64,000 nucleotides of DNA from Symbiodinium natans (Eukaryota > Sar > Dinophyceae > Suessiales > Symbiodiniaceae): NCBI GenBank assembly GCA_905221605.1, contig CAJNDS010002292.1, positions 248,001 to 312,000 on the forward strand, written 5' to 3'. Every line of letters starts with the position of its first letter. Within the stretch, counting starts at the first letter, position 1. The position numbers and the translations under genes were made by a program. Shown piece after piece: positions 21,838-33,029 of the stretch. A model generated the notes under the pieces. It was not told where the DNA came from. It made no database searches and worked only from the letters and a program-made list of their open reading frames with translations.

Positions 21838-21987
21838 GCAAGACCGATGTGCTGGTTGACAAGTTCGGGGCTTGCGAAACCACGGATTCCGTGTGCTTCC
21901 AGAGGCTGCCCAAGGACATGGAAGGCGGATTCTTGCTGGCCATCGCCTCTCGGACTCCCGTGAACTGCTCTCATACTCTTGCCCGTC
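21838..21987 (+). CDS. Exon, unknown domain
   Basis: Reads KTDVLVDKFGACETTDSVCF then QRLPKDMEGGFLLAIASRTP and VNCSHTL. Cys-containing, and it follows the SRCR exons on the same strand. A competing frame is less protein-like. Confidence 0.45.
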
Positions 21988-23053
21988 GGTCTTCTCTTGT
22001 GACTCTTGCCATGCGATGACGGCTACTCTGCTGGTACAAATCAGTCAAGCTCATGCTGCACATGCCAGAAGATTGAAACACCCACTCGTAATTCTTGATC
22101 TGCCTTGAAACCTATAGTGCCGCAACATGTGCAGTGACAGAAGGCTTTCTGACCCTCGTCGTCCGAAGAACCGACAGTGTTGAAAAAGACACCATGCATG
22201 TTGCGGAAAGCAGCGAAAAACCATCCGCCTTTTGGACCCCAACGCCTATATATGTACTTGCTCTTCAACCCGATCCTCACCCACACACGCACCTTCATTC
22301 GAGATTTCTGGGTCCGGAGGCTTGTGTTCGACGCATGTGTGTGAAAGGCACAAGTCGCAGTCACCGGAACAAAATACCCCCGAAGCTCCAAGCGCGCCAC
22401 CTCGCAACACCCTAAACCTTAAAGCAAGCAGAAGCCAGATGGCTGTGAAAACGGGCTCCGAGGATGGGTTGGACAACCGAAGGATCTGGAGGCATCGATC
22501 TTTGAATGCAGGAACATGCAACCCAGCGGCTGAGTTACAGGCTGTCAAAAGAGCAAGTAGATTGCCGTACTTTGACATACTTTGACAGAAGTGGGTCCTT
22601 CCCGTAGGTGCGCTTCATTGAAGCTTTCCTAGCACGAGTTCGTGCCCAGCTGCTCTTTTCAGCTCTAGGGACGCCTTTCTTGGAGTTGCTGCGTGTAATT
22701 TGGATTTGCAGACCGCTGCAGAACCCTGATTAACTAGGCAGCCTCCCTTTATAACAAAGATACAGGGAATTCCAATGCTAAGGCCCTTAGAGGACGGAGG
22801 TTTCTGAATCAGCGGTGGGACTTCCAGTGCTGGAAGGTTCACCAAAGAGAAAGTAAGTCACGGCGCCTTCGCAGCTCTGCGGTCGCCGGGCTCCAACGTA
22901 TGATTTCCGTGTTCGTCAGCTTCTTTTTTCCGAATTCAACCTACCTATCTCCGTCGAAGAAGCTATTAGGCCCGTGCAGTAGCAATGTTTGAATGAATCA
23001 CGGCTTCGTCTTACTGCTATCAATCAGCCCAAAGCTGTTGAACAAGTTCACAG

Positions 23054-23138
23054 GTTTCACAGGTTGCGCACTTCAGACTTGCGAGATTTTCAAGCAGAGC
23101 TACCAAGGGGATGCACTGCACCTAGACTGTGCGACCAG
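23054..23138 (+). CDS. Exon, unknown domain
   Basis: Flanked by CACAG and by a GTTTCG donor. Reads FTGCALQTCEIFKQSYQGDA then LHLDCAT. Three cysteines, continuing the extracellular style. Confidence 0.45.
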
Positions 23139-23693
23139 GTTTCGGACCAGTTGGCGTCAGCGGTTCAGACTTCATAAGAGTCAGCGCTTCTGATAAGAAT
23201 TCCTTTCCCGCTGATCCTTAATCGTAATTCCGCAAAACCTCTGACCCCAAAAAAGGTGCCGGGCCACAGCCTGCTTGAAAATTTGAAGCCCAAGGGACGG
23301 CAACACCTCGGCGGGCCTTGAGGGGCAGTCTTGGGATCCGCAAGTGCCCCAGCCGCAGTCACTAGATGATTCTCTTCGCCAGTCTCGGAAAGTTCAGGCC
23401 CAAAACCCTATACCCTAAACCCTCAAAGGTTTTACTGCCCCCTCTCTTCCGGCTCCTGTGCGGCAATATCGGGGTGATTAGAGGCAGATGGCCTGGATGC
23501 CTGCATGTCGCACTAGAACACCACATAGGTGGCTCAACCACCACAAACCTCCTGCAAACATGTAGCATCCTGGGGTCGTCAATAATCACTTCATCGGTGT
23601 TGCAAGCTTTGTCACCATGCCATCCATTGGGAACGACCAACCACTCTCAAAGTTGCTTTCTTCGGATCTGATTGCCGGAGCGCGTCTTTCCAG

Positions 23694-23868
23694 AAGCAGT
23701 TCAACGAAGTCAGCTTGGTGCACGTGAGGTTTAAACACGAGACATCTGACTTTGAGGGGCTGTGGCACCTCAGCTTTGCCCGCCTCGCAAGTTACGACCT
23801 GCAGGCACTGAAGGGCACCACGACGCAAGAGAAACAGCAACACTTCATGCACCTTGCCTGGGAACGGA
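23694..23868 (+). CDS. Exon, unknown domain
   Basis: Good acceptor (CGTCTTTCCAG). Reads KQFNEVSLVHVRFKHETSDF then EGLWHLSFARLASYDLQALK. A long, globular-looking frame. Family not recognised. Confidence 0.5.
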
Positions 23869-24124
23869 CAAGAAGAAGGGCGTCAAGGTGATGTTGTCTC
23901 GATTTCGGCTGACCCAGACTTTGACAATGAAGCCCATGCGTCGAAGCGCAAATGGGGTGAACGCTAAGAACTTGAAGGGTGCATACTTGGCCCTGTGTGA
24001 ATGGAGCCCTTAGCCTTACGTAGCCTTGAAAAGGTAGGGATCTGATGCCGGCACTTCACAGGTGAGAGGTAAGAGTTCTGGCAGACTGGCAGAAGCCTTA
24101 GCAAATCTTTCTTTAATCTTGCAG

Positions 24125-24265
24125 TGCACTTGCAAAGTTGTCAATTCGCAGCTGTGCTCAGGTACCACCAGCAGGGTGGCACGAAGTCCTTTCTGCTGGA
24201 CCACGACGGCAGCGGCTGTGAATCCACTTTGCTCCTTTCCTGCCTTGGGAGCACAGAATGGAAGG
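24125..24265 (+). CDS. Exon, unknown domain
   Basis: Good acceptor (CTTTAATCTTGCAG) and donor (GTGACC). The chosen frame reads HLQSCQFAAVLRYHQQGGTK then SFLLDHDGSGCESTLLLSCL and GSTEWK. A second frame over the same bases is open longer but is Ala/Thr-rich and less convincing. The DHDGSG phrase loosely resembles a calcium loop. Confidence 0.4.
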
Positions 24266-24443
24266 GTGACCAACGAGAGTGACAAGCTCAGCCTTTTGCT
24301 GCCCCGAAAGTTCATCATGTTGAGGTGGGCCAAACCAGAAGGAAAAACTCCGTCTGTCGGCCCTGATCTGGGTACCACACAGAATCTGTATTGCCTTGAC
24401 TTGTCGCGGTGTCATTAACTTGTACCTAAGTGCAAGCTCCGAG

Positions 24444-24547
24444 ACTCACGATTTGCATTTGGCTGGGGAGAGTCTGGCGATCATGACAGCAGCTTGCACG
24501 AAACTGACGACCTCTCAGCAATCATGGAGAGCTTTCGGGCAATAAGG
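24444..24547 (+). CDS. Exon, unknown domain
   Basis: Reads SRFAFGWGESGDHDSSLHET then DDLSAIMESFRAIR before a GTGATT donor. Acidic and amphipathic, with a weak echo of the SRCR GWG motif that is probably coincidental. Confidence 0.45.
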
Positions 24548-25165
24548 GTGATTCAAGCACGTGCGAAGCAACCTGGGGCTCCCCCCTATGAATCCCAGCA
24601 GGTACATGGGGCCGGTGCAGAAGGAGCCGCAGTTGCAAATTTGCCGGGCATGCGGGACGTCCTCTTAGCACCCCGCAGGAAACAAGCATTCTACATACTG
24701 AGCTGACTTTTGTTGGCATGTGCCTTTTTCTCCTTTCCCACCCTCTTCCTCCCCACCAGAACCAGCAGCGCACGGGCGCTCTTAAGCTTCCGTCCACGGG
24801 CTGAAATTCGCTGCTGCCGATACAGCACTCTGCGCTGTTTCTGTGGGAGCTCCAAGCAGCAAGCGGGCCCGGAAACAAGGATCCTGCACTTCAGAACTTC
24901 CATCTGATGCGGAGTCCAAGCCGGCCCGAGGAATGACGTCCTCCAGTTGAGCCGCTGCACGTTCCCGCATGCATCCTTTGACAGTCTAAGGAGAGCGCAA
25001 GGTGCAGCCTGGGAATCTGGGAGTGCATCATTCGGTTGCTGCGTTGTCATCTGATCAAGTCGTCTTGCGAGATGTGGCCTTGGAAAGAGTGTTGAAGAAG
25101 ATGCTGAGATTTGAAAGGGCGGTCGAAGTCGCTGCTTGCAGGGAGTTGAGGCGAAAACTTGAAGC

Positions 25166-25188
25166 GCCCCCCCCCCCCCCCCCCCCAC
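25166..25188 (+). repeat. Poly-C tract
   Basis: About 20 uninterrupted C residues, a likely site of length error in the assembly. It interrupts an otherwise open frame. Confidence 0.9.
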
Positions 25189-25219
25189 CATGCCGAGCTC
25201 CTGGCAAGGTGCTCTGTTG

Positions 25220-25430
25220 GGATGGACCATGGCCTCACGCTCTACTATCGCAATGTGTCTGCCCCTCGCTCGGATTGAGCTCCCGAAGGACGCACATTCA
25301 ATGCAGCGGGGGTGCTGTCGCAGTTTAGTGCAGCACAACTGCCTCTGCCAGCGCGCAGCTGGCTGTGGGCATATGTTCAAGAGTTTGAGTTCCATCGCAG
25401 GCTTGAATCAGCCAATCAGCCAAGCCTAAA
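25220..25430 (+). CDS. Exon(s) with an in-frame TGA, unknown product
   Basis: One frame reads DHGLTLYYRNVSAPRSD (about 25225-25278), then TGA, then FNAAGVLSQFSAAQLPLPAR and WLWAYVQEFEFHRRLESANQ in the same frame to about 25425. Either two exons flank a small intron, or a nonsense change has occurred. NVS is a possible glycosylation site. Confidence 0.4.
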
Positions 25431-26142
25431 ATACGAGTTGGCTTGCCAAACCTTTCAACAAAAATCCTCTGCCTATCACAAGTCACAGAGCTTTGCTTTC
25501 CCGTAGACAGGCTTATCTTTGTTTGTGCCACAACAGCAAGCATTTAAGAGAGGTGTTTCATCCAAAACGGCTTGGCTGCGAAAAGTACGGAACTTCGGGA
25601 TGTTTCGGATGCTCAGGCCTCAGGAGTGAAGATATGACTATCGTCGTAGCTTATGAATTTCCACGACGCAGCTTCTGTTACCCCAGAGGCATGTTGCCTT
25701 GCACTTGCTGCGACAATACGCCTGCTTGAATCGCATCTGACAATTATGCCGATGGAGTTCCCGTGGGAGTATTAGTATTCAGCCGCTTCTGGATTTCTTG
25801 CGTGAGCGGCTTGCGAAGAACACTCAGGCCGTGAAAGGCGAAAAAAAATCCAGCCATGGCAATCGTTACAGGCTTGTCCCCGCATCAGGTTGGGAGAACC
25901 GGTCGGTTGGGCAAGGATTGTGATGCAACTAGCTGACCTAGCGAACGTCCAAACCGGCGATGAATATATCATGGTAGAGGCTTGCTTTCTGGATTTCTCT
26001 CGAACATCAAATAGGTAAAGAAGTATGAAATACAAGCTCTCGAATACCTTGTTCCGCAGTTGGTAGACAACGGCAATTCTGTAGAAACCAGCCGTGGCAT
26101 ATCGTCCTGCTAGCATCGGGCCCCTGCCTCCGAGCTAAGGAT

Positions 26143-26250
26143 GCGAAAAAACCGATCATCACCGAAGTTGCCAGCTATTGGACCGGCTCCGGCCCACTTG
26201 TCTTCCAGTCAGCGCACGCGGACTTTTTTGAGGACTTCGAGCAGGGCTTG
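26143..26250 (+). CDS. Exon, unknown domain
   Basis: Reads AKKPIITEVASYWTGSGPLV then FQSAHADFFEDFEQGL before a GTAGGC donor. Well-formed frame, no family recognised. Confidence 0.5.
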
Positions 26251-26859
26251 GTAGGCCGGTTACATGTCTAACATGAACAAATGGTTTGAAGAGTTGAAGA
26301 GGGTCCGGAAGTAGGGATCGTGAAAGCTAGCTACTTGGAGTGTGCGGGCCCCCCCCCCCCCATTCCAAGGCTCCAAGGCCCCTTCAAGGCCTGTCGTTGC
26401 TTGCTGGAACGCAGCCAACAAGCGAGCAGCGGGCCAGCAACTTGCGAAAAGCACTGACAGATATTTTCTGACCGAATCGGCACATGTTCTTCGCCTTCTT
26501 GAAGTTTCTTTGTCGGAGCTTGGAGAACCTTCAACTCTAGTAGCTGTGCACGCCGGCCAGTGCGCACACGGCCGGGGGTGTCTAGTTTTCGTAGCCCCAG
26601 TCTCAAGTAGATGCGGATGCTTCAAGCGCCAACCTAGGGTGATCCAGTGATATGGACATTGTGTCCCAACAGCCGAGCTGATGCGTGGCATACCTGGAAA
26701 CTCTACTGATTCGGACCACCGGTCTCCGCTCTCTCTCTCTCCTTCCCTCCCCCTCCCCCGCTCCCTGACAATTGCCCCATGTAGTCGCCTGTTACATAGA
26801 TCCTGAAGGGTCTTCAAATAGATGTCTGCCTGGGGCACTCCACCAAAAAGAAGACGCAG

Positions 26860-27025
26860 AAATGTTCCATGCCCATGCGACAAGCATGTAAGCCTTGCTA
26901 TCCGAAAGGACTTGCTCGTCGGAGACATGACTTGGGAGATCAAGATGGAAGTTCCGAGACAAGGATCCTGGCCAGGGAAGGGGGGTCGCTTCGGAAACCC
27001 AGACGCTAAACTCGACATTATTAGG
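26860..27025 (+). CDS. Exon, unknown domain
   Basis: The frame reads KHVSLAIRKDLLVGDMTWEI then KMEVPRQGSWPGKGGRFGNP. The beta-strand-like alternation could belong to a jelly-roll fold such as the LamG-like exons further on, but this is inference. It starts about 700 nt after the previous exon. Confidence 0.45.
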
Positions 27026-27154
27026 TTGAGCGTTTCGGAAAAGTCGCAGGCTTCGAATTAATTTTCACACTGCGCGACCCGCCTCGGCCCGGCCCAGCGC
27101 ATCCGCGTGAGCCTGGGCATTCCGCAGCTCCCAAGTCGCTGGACCCCGAGCAAT

Positions 27155-27295
27155 AAGGGTTGGGTTTAGGGTTTAGGGTTCCGGGTTTATGGTGTATGGT
27201 TTGGGGTTTAGGGTTGAGGGTTATATGGTTTAGGGTTGAGGGCTTAGGGCTCAAGGTTCACGGTTTGGGGTTTATGGGTTTAGGGTTCAAAGCGA
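27155..27295 (+). repeat. Interstitial telomere-like array
   Basis: About 18 TTTAGGG-type units with substitutions (GGGTTTAT, GGGTTGAG). Confidence 0.8.
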
Positions 27296-27296
27296 G

Positions 27297-27345
27297 GCGG
27301 GCAGGGGGCAGGGGGGGGGGGGCGGGGGGCGGGGGCAGGTGAAAA
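27297..27345 (+). repeat. G-rich tract, G-quadruplex-prone
   Basis: Six or more G3+ runs within 50 nt directly after the TTTAGGG block. Confidence 0.75.
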
Positions 27346-27556
27346 AACAGGAAGGGAAAGCCTGCTTTCAGGGTACCCTTTGACCCGATGTGTGGCTTTG
27401 GGTGCTTGTTCTGACAACCTATACACCTTCGGCCCGAGGCCTCGGCGGATTTGGGCGCAGGATTTGGGGGGACATTGAGATGAATGCTGGCGAGCAACAA
27501 AGAGTTAGCTCGCAGACAATATTCGCCAAAAGGAACCTTAGTATCGTGATTGAAGT

Positions 27557-27760
27557 TTGGGTGCTGCTGAGTTGCCGGATTTCGGGGGTAAGGGTCATGA
27601 ACTTGTGGAATTGTCAGGCATGCGTCACTGGCCAAACCTCTTCACTTGCTTCACCGGCAGCCGTGCTGCTGCCTTTCAACTCTGGATGCAAGCACCTGGT
27701 CGAATGCTGGTTTTACGGAGCCACTGGGCGTGGACAAAATCGGACTTTTCAGGGCCATAG
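27557..27760 (+). CDS. Exon, possible ConA/LamG-like segment
   Basis: The frame reads GAAELPDFGGKGHELVELSG, MRHWPNLFTCFTGSRAAAFQ and LWMQAPGRMLVLRSHWAW. The alternating hydrophobic strands and WM.. segment would suit a concanavalin-like jelly roll preceding the LamG-type exons at 29300-29850. The frame is uninterrupted for over 200 nt. Confidence 0.5.
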   Translation: MGAAELPDFGGKGHELVELSGMRHWPNLFTCFTGSRAAAFQLWMQAPGRMLVLRSHWAWTKSDFSGP

Positions 27761-27894
27761 GCCATGGGAGGAAGTCTCTGGCGCATTTCCACGTTTTGGG
27801 CCCTAAACCGCTGGCAGAAGCACTCCCTTTCTATGCTTTTCCGCACAATCCGCAAGAACTGGTCAGCAAAACGACCTTGCATCGCCAGCTTGAA

Positions 27895-28640
<746 letters not shown>

Positions 28641-29299
28641 GGTGGGCCGAAGGCAATGATTGATGAAACCATTTCGGGCAAGAACATGTTGTTGGCCTGC
28701 TTTTGCATTTATGTGAAAAAGGCTGGTAGATATCACGAGCATGTTTGGTTATTTTCGCCATCTGCCCACTCCTCTTGGGCATCGAAGCAGAGGCAGGCCG
28801 ATAGCAGCAACGTTTCGAAAGTATGTTTCGACAATACTATACCGCTATTGACAAGCTCTTGTCGCTACAGGCAGAGACAGACCATGCCCGGACGTTTTGG
28901 ACATTTTGGCGAAAGCATGTCTTGTCAAACAATTGTTGCCATCGGTCCGTCTTCTTACGTACGTTAAACAAAGGCCGGCCGATGGCAACGAATACTTTTT
29001 TAGAACATGTCTGCTCTGAGGTTGCTACTACCATCTGCTCTTTGGTTTTTTCAAGGAAAGGCAGAGAAGCTGATAGCACCGTGGTTTTATTTGTTTTTCG
29101 TTTCTGGGACACAGAGAGGTCAAGCCAATGCCCACAAAGACAAGTAAGACAATCAAGGCAAAGAAAGACAAAGAAAACCGAAATCAGCAAAACATGTTTT
29201 TACCACCTTCTTGTGAAATTCTCAGAGGATCTATACAGACCACTGGATTTTGGCAAAACTGAATAGGAAACGTCCGAGAAACCTGCGGAGCCTTCTAAG
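28641..29299. other. Intron-like stretch with a possible degenerate repeat
   Basis: A 147-codon frame exists at 28823-29266 but its content is ambiguous. Variants of GGCCGATRGCARCAACG and CATGTCTTGT recur at about 28795, 28915 and 28975-29000, suggesting an eroded repeat. Confidence 0.3.
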
Positions 29300-29388
29300 G
29301 CCACGACCCTGACTTCCGGCGGCTGGAAACCGTGGAATGGCATAACCCAGCCTTCGTGGGCACCGGCATGCACCACCTGGCCTTTGTG
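29300..29388 (+). CDS. LamG/ConA-like region exon
   Basis: Reads DPDFRRLETVEWHNPAFVGT then GMHHLAFV. The closing 'W.HLAFV' matches the strand 'WHHvAfv' that precedes the ligand strand in LamG/pentraxin-like jelly rolls. Confidence 0.5.
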
Positions 29389-29522
29389 TAGCTGGGTCTC
29401 TGCGCAGTCTCCGTTGATCCTTTGTGTGTAGGGGTCGGGACCAAAGCACTCAGATGGTCTCTGGCAGTTCTGCGGAGGTTAAGTTTGGCGCATAACCCGA
29501 CTTAACCTTGCACCCCAACCCA

Positions 29523-29609
29523 GGTACCGCCGGGAGCAGCGAAAGCTTTTTTTCTACCTCGACGGCGTGGAGAGGATGAAGGTGAAAACCTCCGATCGGT
29601 GGCCTGTTC
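29523..29609 (+). CDS. LamG/ConA-like exon (YLDG strand)
   Basis: After CCCAG it reads YRREQRKLFFYLDGVERMKV then KTSDRWPVQ. 'l.fYlDGv....' is the central LamG-3/ConA-like strand ('lyvDGvl'). Confidence 0.6.
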
Positions 29610-29732
29610 AAAACTCTTGCAGTCCAAGTCGGTATTGGGGGGCTTTGGGTTTAGAGTCACAACCTGCTGGCAAACTGGGCTCTTGTCATGCGGAATTGTG
29701 ATTGATCAGCCATCAAACCTGCAAGGTGGGGA

Positions 29733-29850
29733 AAGACGGTGAAGGAGTTTGAGAACATCGTCATTGGGGCAAAGGTGGGTGATGTCTCGAGGATCCGTAT
29801 CAAGACCTCCCAGCTTAGCTTCTGGAGTCGGGCACTGTCCACTGATGAGC
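29733..29850 (+). CDS. LamG/ConA-like C-terminal exon
   Basis: Reads TVKEFENIVIGAKVGDVSRI then RIKTSQLSFWSRALSTDEP. 'iGa......g.I..l.fW.RALS.dE' is the typical end of a LamG-like jelly roll ('IDdvriynrALs.eEi'). Together with the two previous exons this makes a convincing single domain, a carbohydrate or protein-binding module usually found outside the cell. Confidence 0.65.
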
Positions 29851-30049
29851 CTCCGACGAAAAACGTTTCCTAGGGTTTCGGTTAAGAATACCTGGGCTGT
29901 TGGCTCTAGGCTTTCCAATGACAGGAGTATAGTCTGCACTCACACGGATGAGTAGTAGCGCGTTTCATAAGGTTCCCAATAAGGTAGTGCTTCTTTTCGG
30001 AAGCCCCATTGGGACACTTTAAGATGATTGATGGTAGCGGAGGAACTGT

Positions 30050-30260
30050 TGGCGCGAATTCGTGGCTCCTGTGTGGATGGGGAGGGCCGCAACGCCACAT
30101 ATCTTCTGGATGGGAACTTCAAGGACATGTCAGGCTCTTCCGGACCGCTTGCAGCACAGCAACCTGGCCCAGCTTTGGCACTCAGCAGCGACTCGAGAAG
30201 CATCCAACCATTGCCGAATCATGCGATCGTGTATCTCAGGCCTCGATCCAATTCCGGATG
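30050..30260 (+). CDS. Exon following the LamG-like domain
   Basis: The frame contains ARIRGSCVDGEGRNATYLLD, GNFKDMSGSSGPLAAQQPGP and NHAIVYLRPRSNSGWARFSQ. 'YLLDGNFKDMSGSSG' resembles the start of another LamG-type repeat ('l.fdGnl.DsSG'). NAT and NFK lie near a Cys. The same frame is open to 30384. Confidence 0.5.
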
Positions 30261-30389
30261 GGCCAGATTCAGCCAGCCACAGAAGTTCTGCAGCATAGAA
30301 CCTCCGGAGGCAAGCTTTCGTGAGAGTGAGGTTTCAGCGTGTTTCGGGCCAAAGCTCCTATGTCATGGGCTTGAGGATGTGTGAGGCTC

Positions 30390-31030
30390 CTTGAGACTTG
30401 TGTCAAAGTTTCGGATCTCGATTCTTGTTATCTGAGATCCCATTGCGTCCGGGGGACATGAACTCTCTCCGGCCCACTTGCCCCACTTGCCCTTGGCCCC
30501 GCTGGCCACTCTGCGAGAAGAAGCCGTGCGCGTCAACAACAGGAGTGTTCTTCTTGTAACAGAAGTATATTCTATGTTTTTTTATATGTAATCGTATATG
30601 TACCTGCTTGTTTGCACATATGTTTGTATTCCTGTGTGGGTGTGTGTTAGTCGTGATCATGGCTGTGGTCGTGAACTCGTGCGTATTTTGGGCTATGCGG
30701 TGGTCTTGGGAGTCTGTGGCAAGCAGTAGGTGACTCCAGATCTCATCTTCAATTCTTTGCCCTGCGGACTTCAAGCCAATCTGAAATCTGAAAGCACACG
30801 CTGGAACTCCATCATACAACCAATTGGCTGTTGCCAGCGGTCAATCAGCGGTCGCTTCCCAAAATTGCTCACAGATGCGGGGGGCCACGAGGCTTGCTTC
30901 TCGTTCTGGCACCTTTCAAGCCCTCCCTGCCCTTCCAGACATCATGTGGGGTTTCGACAGCCGTGGAAAAACGAACGGTGTTGGTGTGTGTGTGTGTGTG
31001 TGTTTGTGTTTTCGCACCTTTGAGCACCGA
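30390..31030. other. Stretch with uncertain exon signals
   Basis: Two competing plus frames at 30730-30990 (one with IFNSLPCGLQANLKSESTRW, another with SGTFQALPALPDIMWGFDSR) could be an exon of the same gene. Neither is clear. A short (GT)n lies at 30983-31004. Confidence 0.3.
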
Positions 31031-31172
31031 GGAGCCCTGATGCTCATGATGCCTTCCCGGGGTCCAGGCGCCGCAACAATAAACATGACGAAGTCAAGGA
31101 TGCGGCCCCCTGGAGGTGCTTCAACGTGGAGCATTGTTGGACGGTGCTAAAGAAGGACGAAAGGAAGTATTA
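31030..31172 (+). CDS. Exon or element fragment, unknown
   Basis: The frame reads APRSPDAHDAFPGSRRRNNK, HDEVKDAAPWRCFNVEHCWT and VLKKDERKY before TAA. The 'W.cFnv.HCW.vLkk..k' pattern is like segments of DNA-binding/transposon-associated proteins, but I cannot name a family. It ends where the A-rich block begins. Confidence 0.35.
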
Positions 31173-31454
31173 ACACAAGGAGCGAAAGCGGTTGTTATGA
31201 GGTCAATCTCATCTAGACGCCCAATTTGTGAAGACCTGTTAATTAATGGGGATACCGACGGATCATGGTAGCAAGAGCGAAGATACTACCCGAAAGGCAG
31301 AAACGAAAACAGCAGGGAATGTGAATGGAAGATGTTGGTTTCGACGAGTTGTATTGAGGTAGATAAGATACATGTTCAAAATTGATATGTTTTTTGATAG
31401 TTGATAGTGGCAATCTAAACGCTAACGCGAAGCCGCCTCGGCAAGGGTACCCAA

Positions 31455-31485
31455 GCGAATTAGGGGGGGGGGGGGCGGTGGGGCT
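31455..31485 (+). repeat. G-run
   Basis: About 12 uninterrupted G followed by mixed G-rich sequence. Likely length-variable. Confidence 0.8.
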
Positions 31486-31656
31486 GGGGGGTGGCTGGAA
31501 GAGGGGGCCCCCTCGGCAATTTTTCAAGTGCTTTTTCAAACCGAAGCATGTGAACCGCTGAACAACAAGAACGGCACGCATCAACAATTGAGAGGTATGG
31601 ACGCTTCAACAGAAGTCTCGCGAGGCTCTCGCGACAATTTATAACAGAAAACGAGA

Positions 31657-32036
31657 ATGTCAATAGCCGACGATTTAGCAGCTGCGGCAAGGGTAGGAAA
31701 CGATATTCATAATAGCGGTCAAGGAATAGGGCAAGCTGATGTTTAGAACAAGCTAAGTGAAGATCACGAAAAAGATGGTGAAGATGCTGAGCTTGCCATG
31801 GATGACGAAGTATTTACACAAACACAAGGATTAATGAGAAGGAGCAAGTCATAGTAGAAGCCCAAGCCTAGACAGAAGAAGTAGAAGTAGGATGATGAAG
31901 ATGAAGAACCAGGTGGAAGCAACGACACAGCTAGATTATTCAGAAGGGGAGCGAGTAGGTCTCGGTCAAGTGCACCGCCGAAGAAAACTCCGAAGAATAC
32001 ATAGCGAAAGTCAGGCAATTTTGATTACTTTCGTTG
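31657..32036 (+). pseudogene. ORF interrupted almost only by TAG
   Basis: From ATG 31657 one frame reads MSIADDLAAAARVGNDIHNS, KLSEDHEKDGEDAELAMDDE, VFTQTQGLMRRSKS and later DDEDEEPGGSNDTARLFRRG. It contains six or seven TAG codons and no TAA or TGA until a TGA-TAA pair at about 32034. Protein-likeness continues across the TAGs (acidic, Lys-rich, low-complexity tail RSRSSAPPKKTPK). It could be a mutated mobile-element or viral-type gene, or a gene whose TAG codons are read through. No family recognised. Confidence 0.35.
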
Positions 32037-32199
32037 ATAAGAAGGCAGTTCTTGTGCCCTCATACTTCTTCACGAACGTGTTTTGTGTGCATTGTTGTGA
32101 AGGTTCTTTGTTTCTTCTTGGTTTCGGGCGCACCTTGCTCGTCGCTTCCCCGCTTTCTTCACCAAGTAGTCGGGCCAGCTCTTCCTCGGTTTGCCCAAG

Positions 32200-32280
32200 T
32201 TATTGGTTTAGGGTTTAGGGTTTCGGGTTCAGGGTTCAGGGTTCAGGGTTCAGGGCTTAGGGTTTAGGGTTAAGGGTTGT
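32200..32280 (+). repeat. Interstitial telomere-like tract
   Basis: About ten TTTAGGG/TTCAGGG units. Confidence 0.85.
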
Positions 32281-32334
32281 GATTTCATCCATGGTTTGGG
32301 CTCTCGCTTTCCGATGCCATCGTAATTGGCTTCC

Positions 32335-32590
32335 ACTGATCAAACAGTATGTATGTTTTTGAGTATGCTTTACAACAGCGGACACATTGCAAGGAAATGA
32401 GTAGGTAAATCTGACTATCTGTAGCAGTATGACAAGAACACTTTCAATAAGTTGTATCCAGAGCCCGAAAAGCATACAAGGCGCTAAACAGGGCCAAGTA
32501 TCAAACTAAGTGATGGCAAGAAGGAAACACATAACTCAATCGATGCGAGGCCCGCAAACCTCACAATTCGCGATAGCAGTAAATCTGATT
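32335..32590 (+). pseudogene. Broken ORF fragment in A-rich block
   Basis: One frame reads SMLYNSGHIARK, QYDKNTFNKLYPEPEKHTRR and IKLSDGKKETHNSIDARPAN, separated by TGA, TAG and TAA. Composition matches the ORFs at 31657 and 33030. An overlapping frame is also partly open. Confidence 0.3.
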
Positions 32591-32599
32591 AAAGGAATC

Positions 32600-32652
32600 C
32601 CTAAACCCTAAACCTAACAACCCGAAACACTAAACCCTAAACCCTAAAGCCA
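32600..32652 (-). repeat. Interstitial CCCTAAA tract
   Basis: Several CCCTAAA units in the orientation opposite to the tract at 32200, so the fragment at 32335-32590 is bracketed by inverted telomere-like repeats. Confidence 0.8.
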
Positions 32653-33029
32653 AACAGAAGAGCTAAAACACCAGGCAATCAGCAGCCAGAAACGAGGACA
32701 AAGCCGCAATGCCGAGCAACCCATTTTACAACGAAAGGCAATCGGCGTATAGCAACGAAGGCAAAAGAAATATGACAGTAGGAAAACTCACGATGTGGAG
32801 TTCATGCTGTTTTCCCGTGAAAACCAGTCGGGGTTAAAGACGCCTGCCTTCAAAGTAGGTATTGAGCGGTAAATGAGCAAATAATTCTGGTTAATCGCGA
32901 TAAAGCAGGAACAGCAGTGCGTGCCAATGTGAAAGCAAATGAGTTCATAGAGATGTTCGCGTCATGAAGTACAAGGACATATCATGAGGCAAACAAATTT
33001 GTTTAACTTGGTCTTCTTGATGAACACTA

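Noticed and set aside
24691-25395. 234-codon minus-strand frame
   Set aside because: Runs through the poly-C tract and antisense to plus-strand exon candidates; composition looks random.
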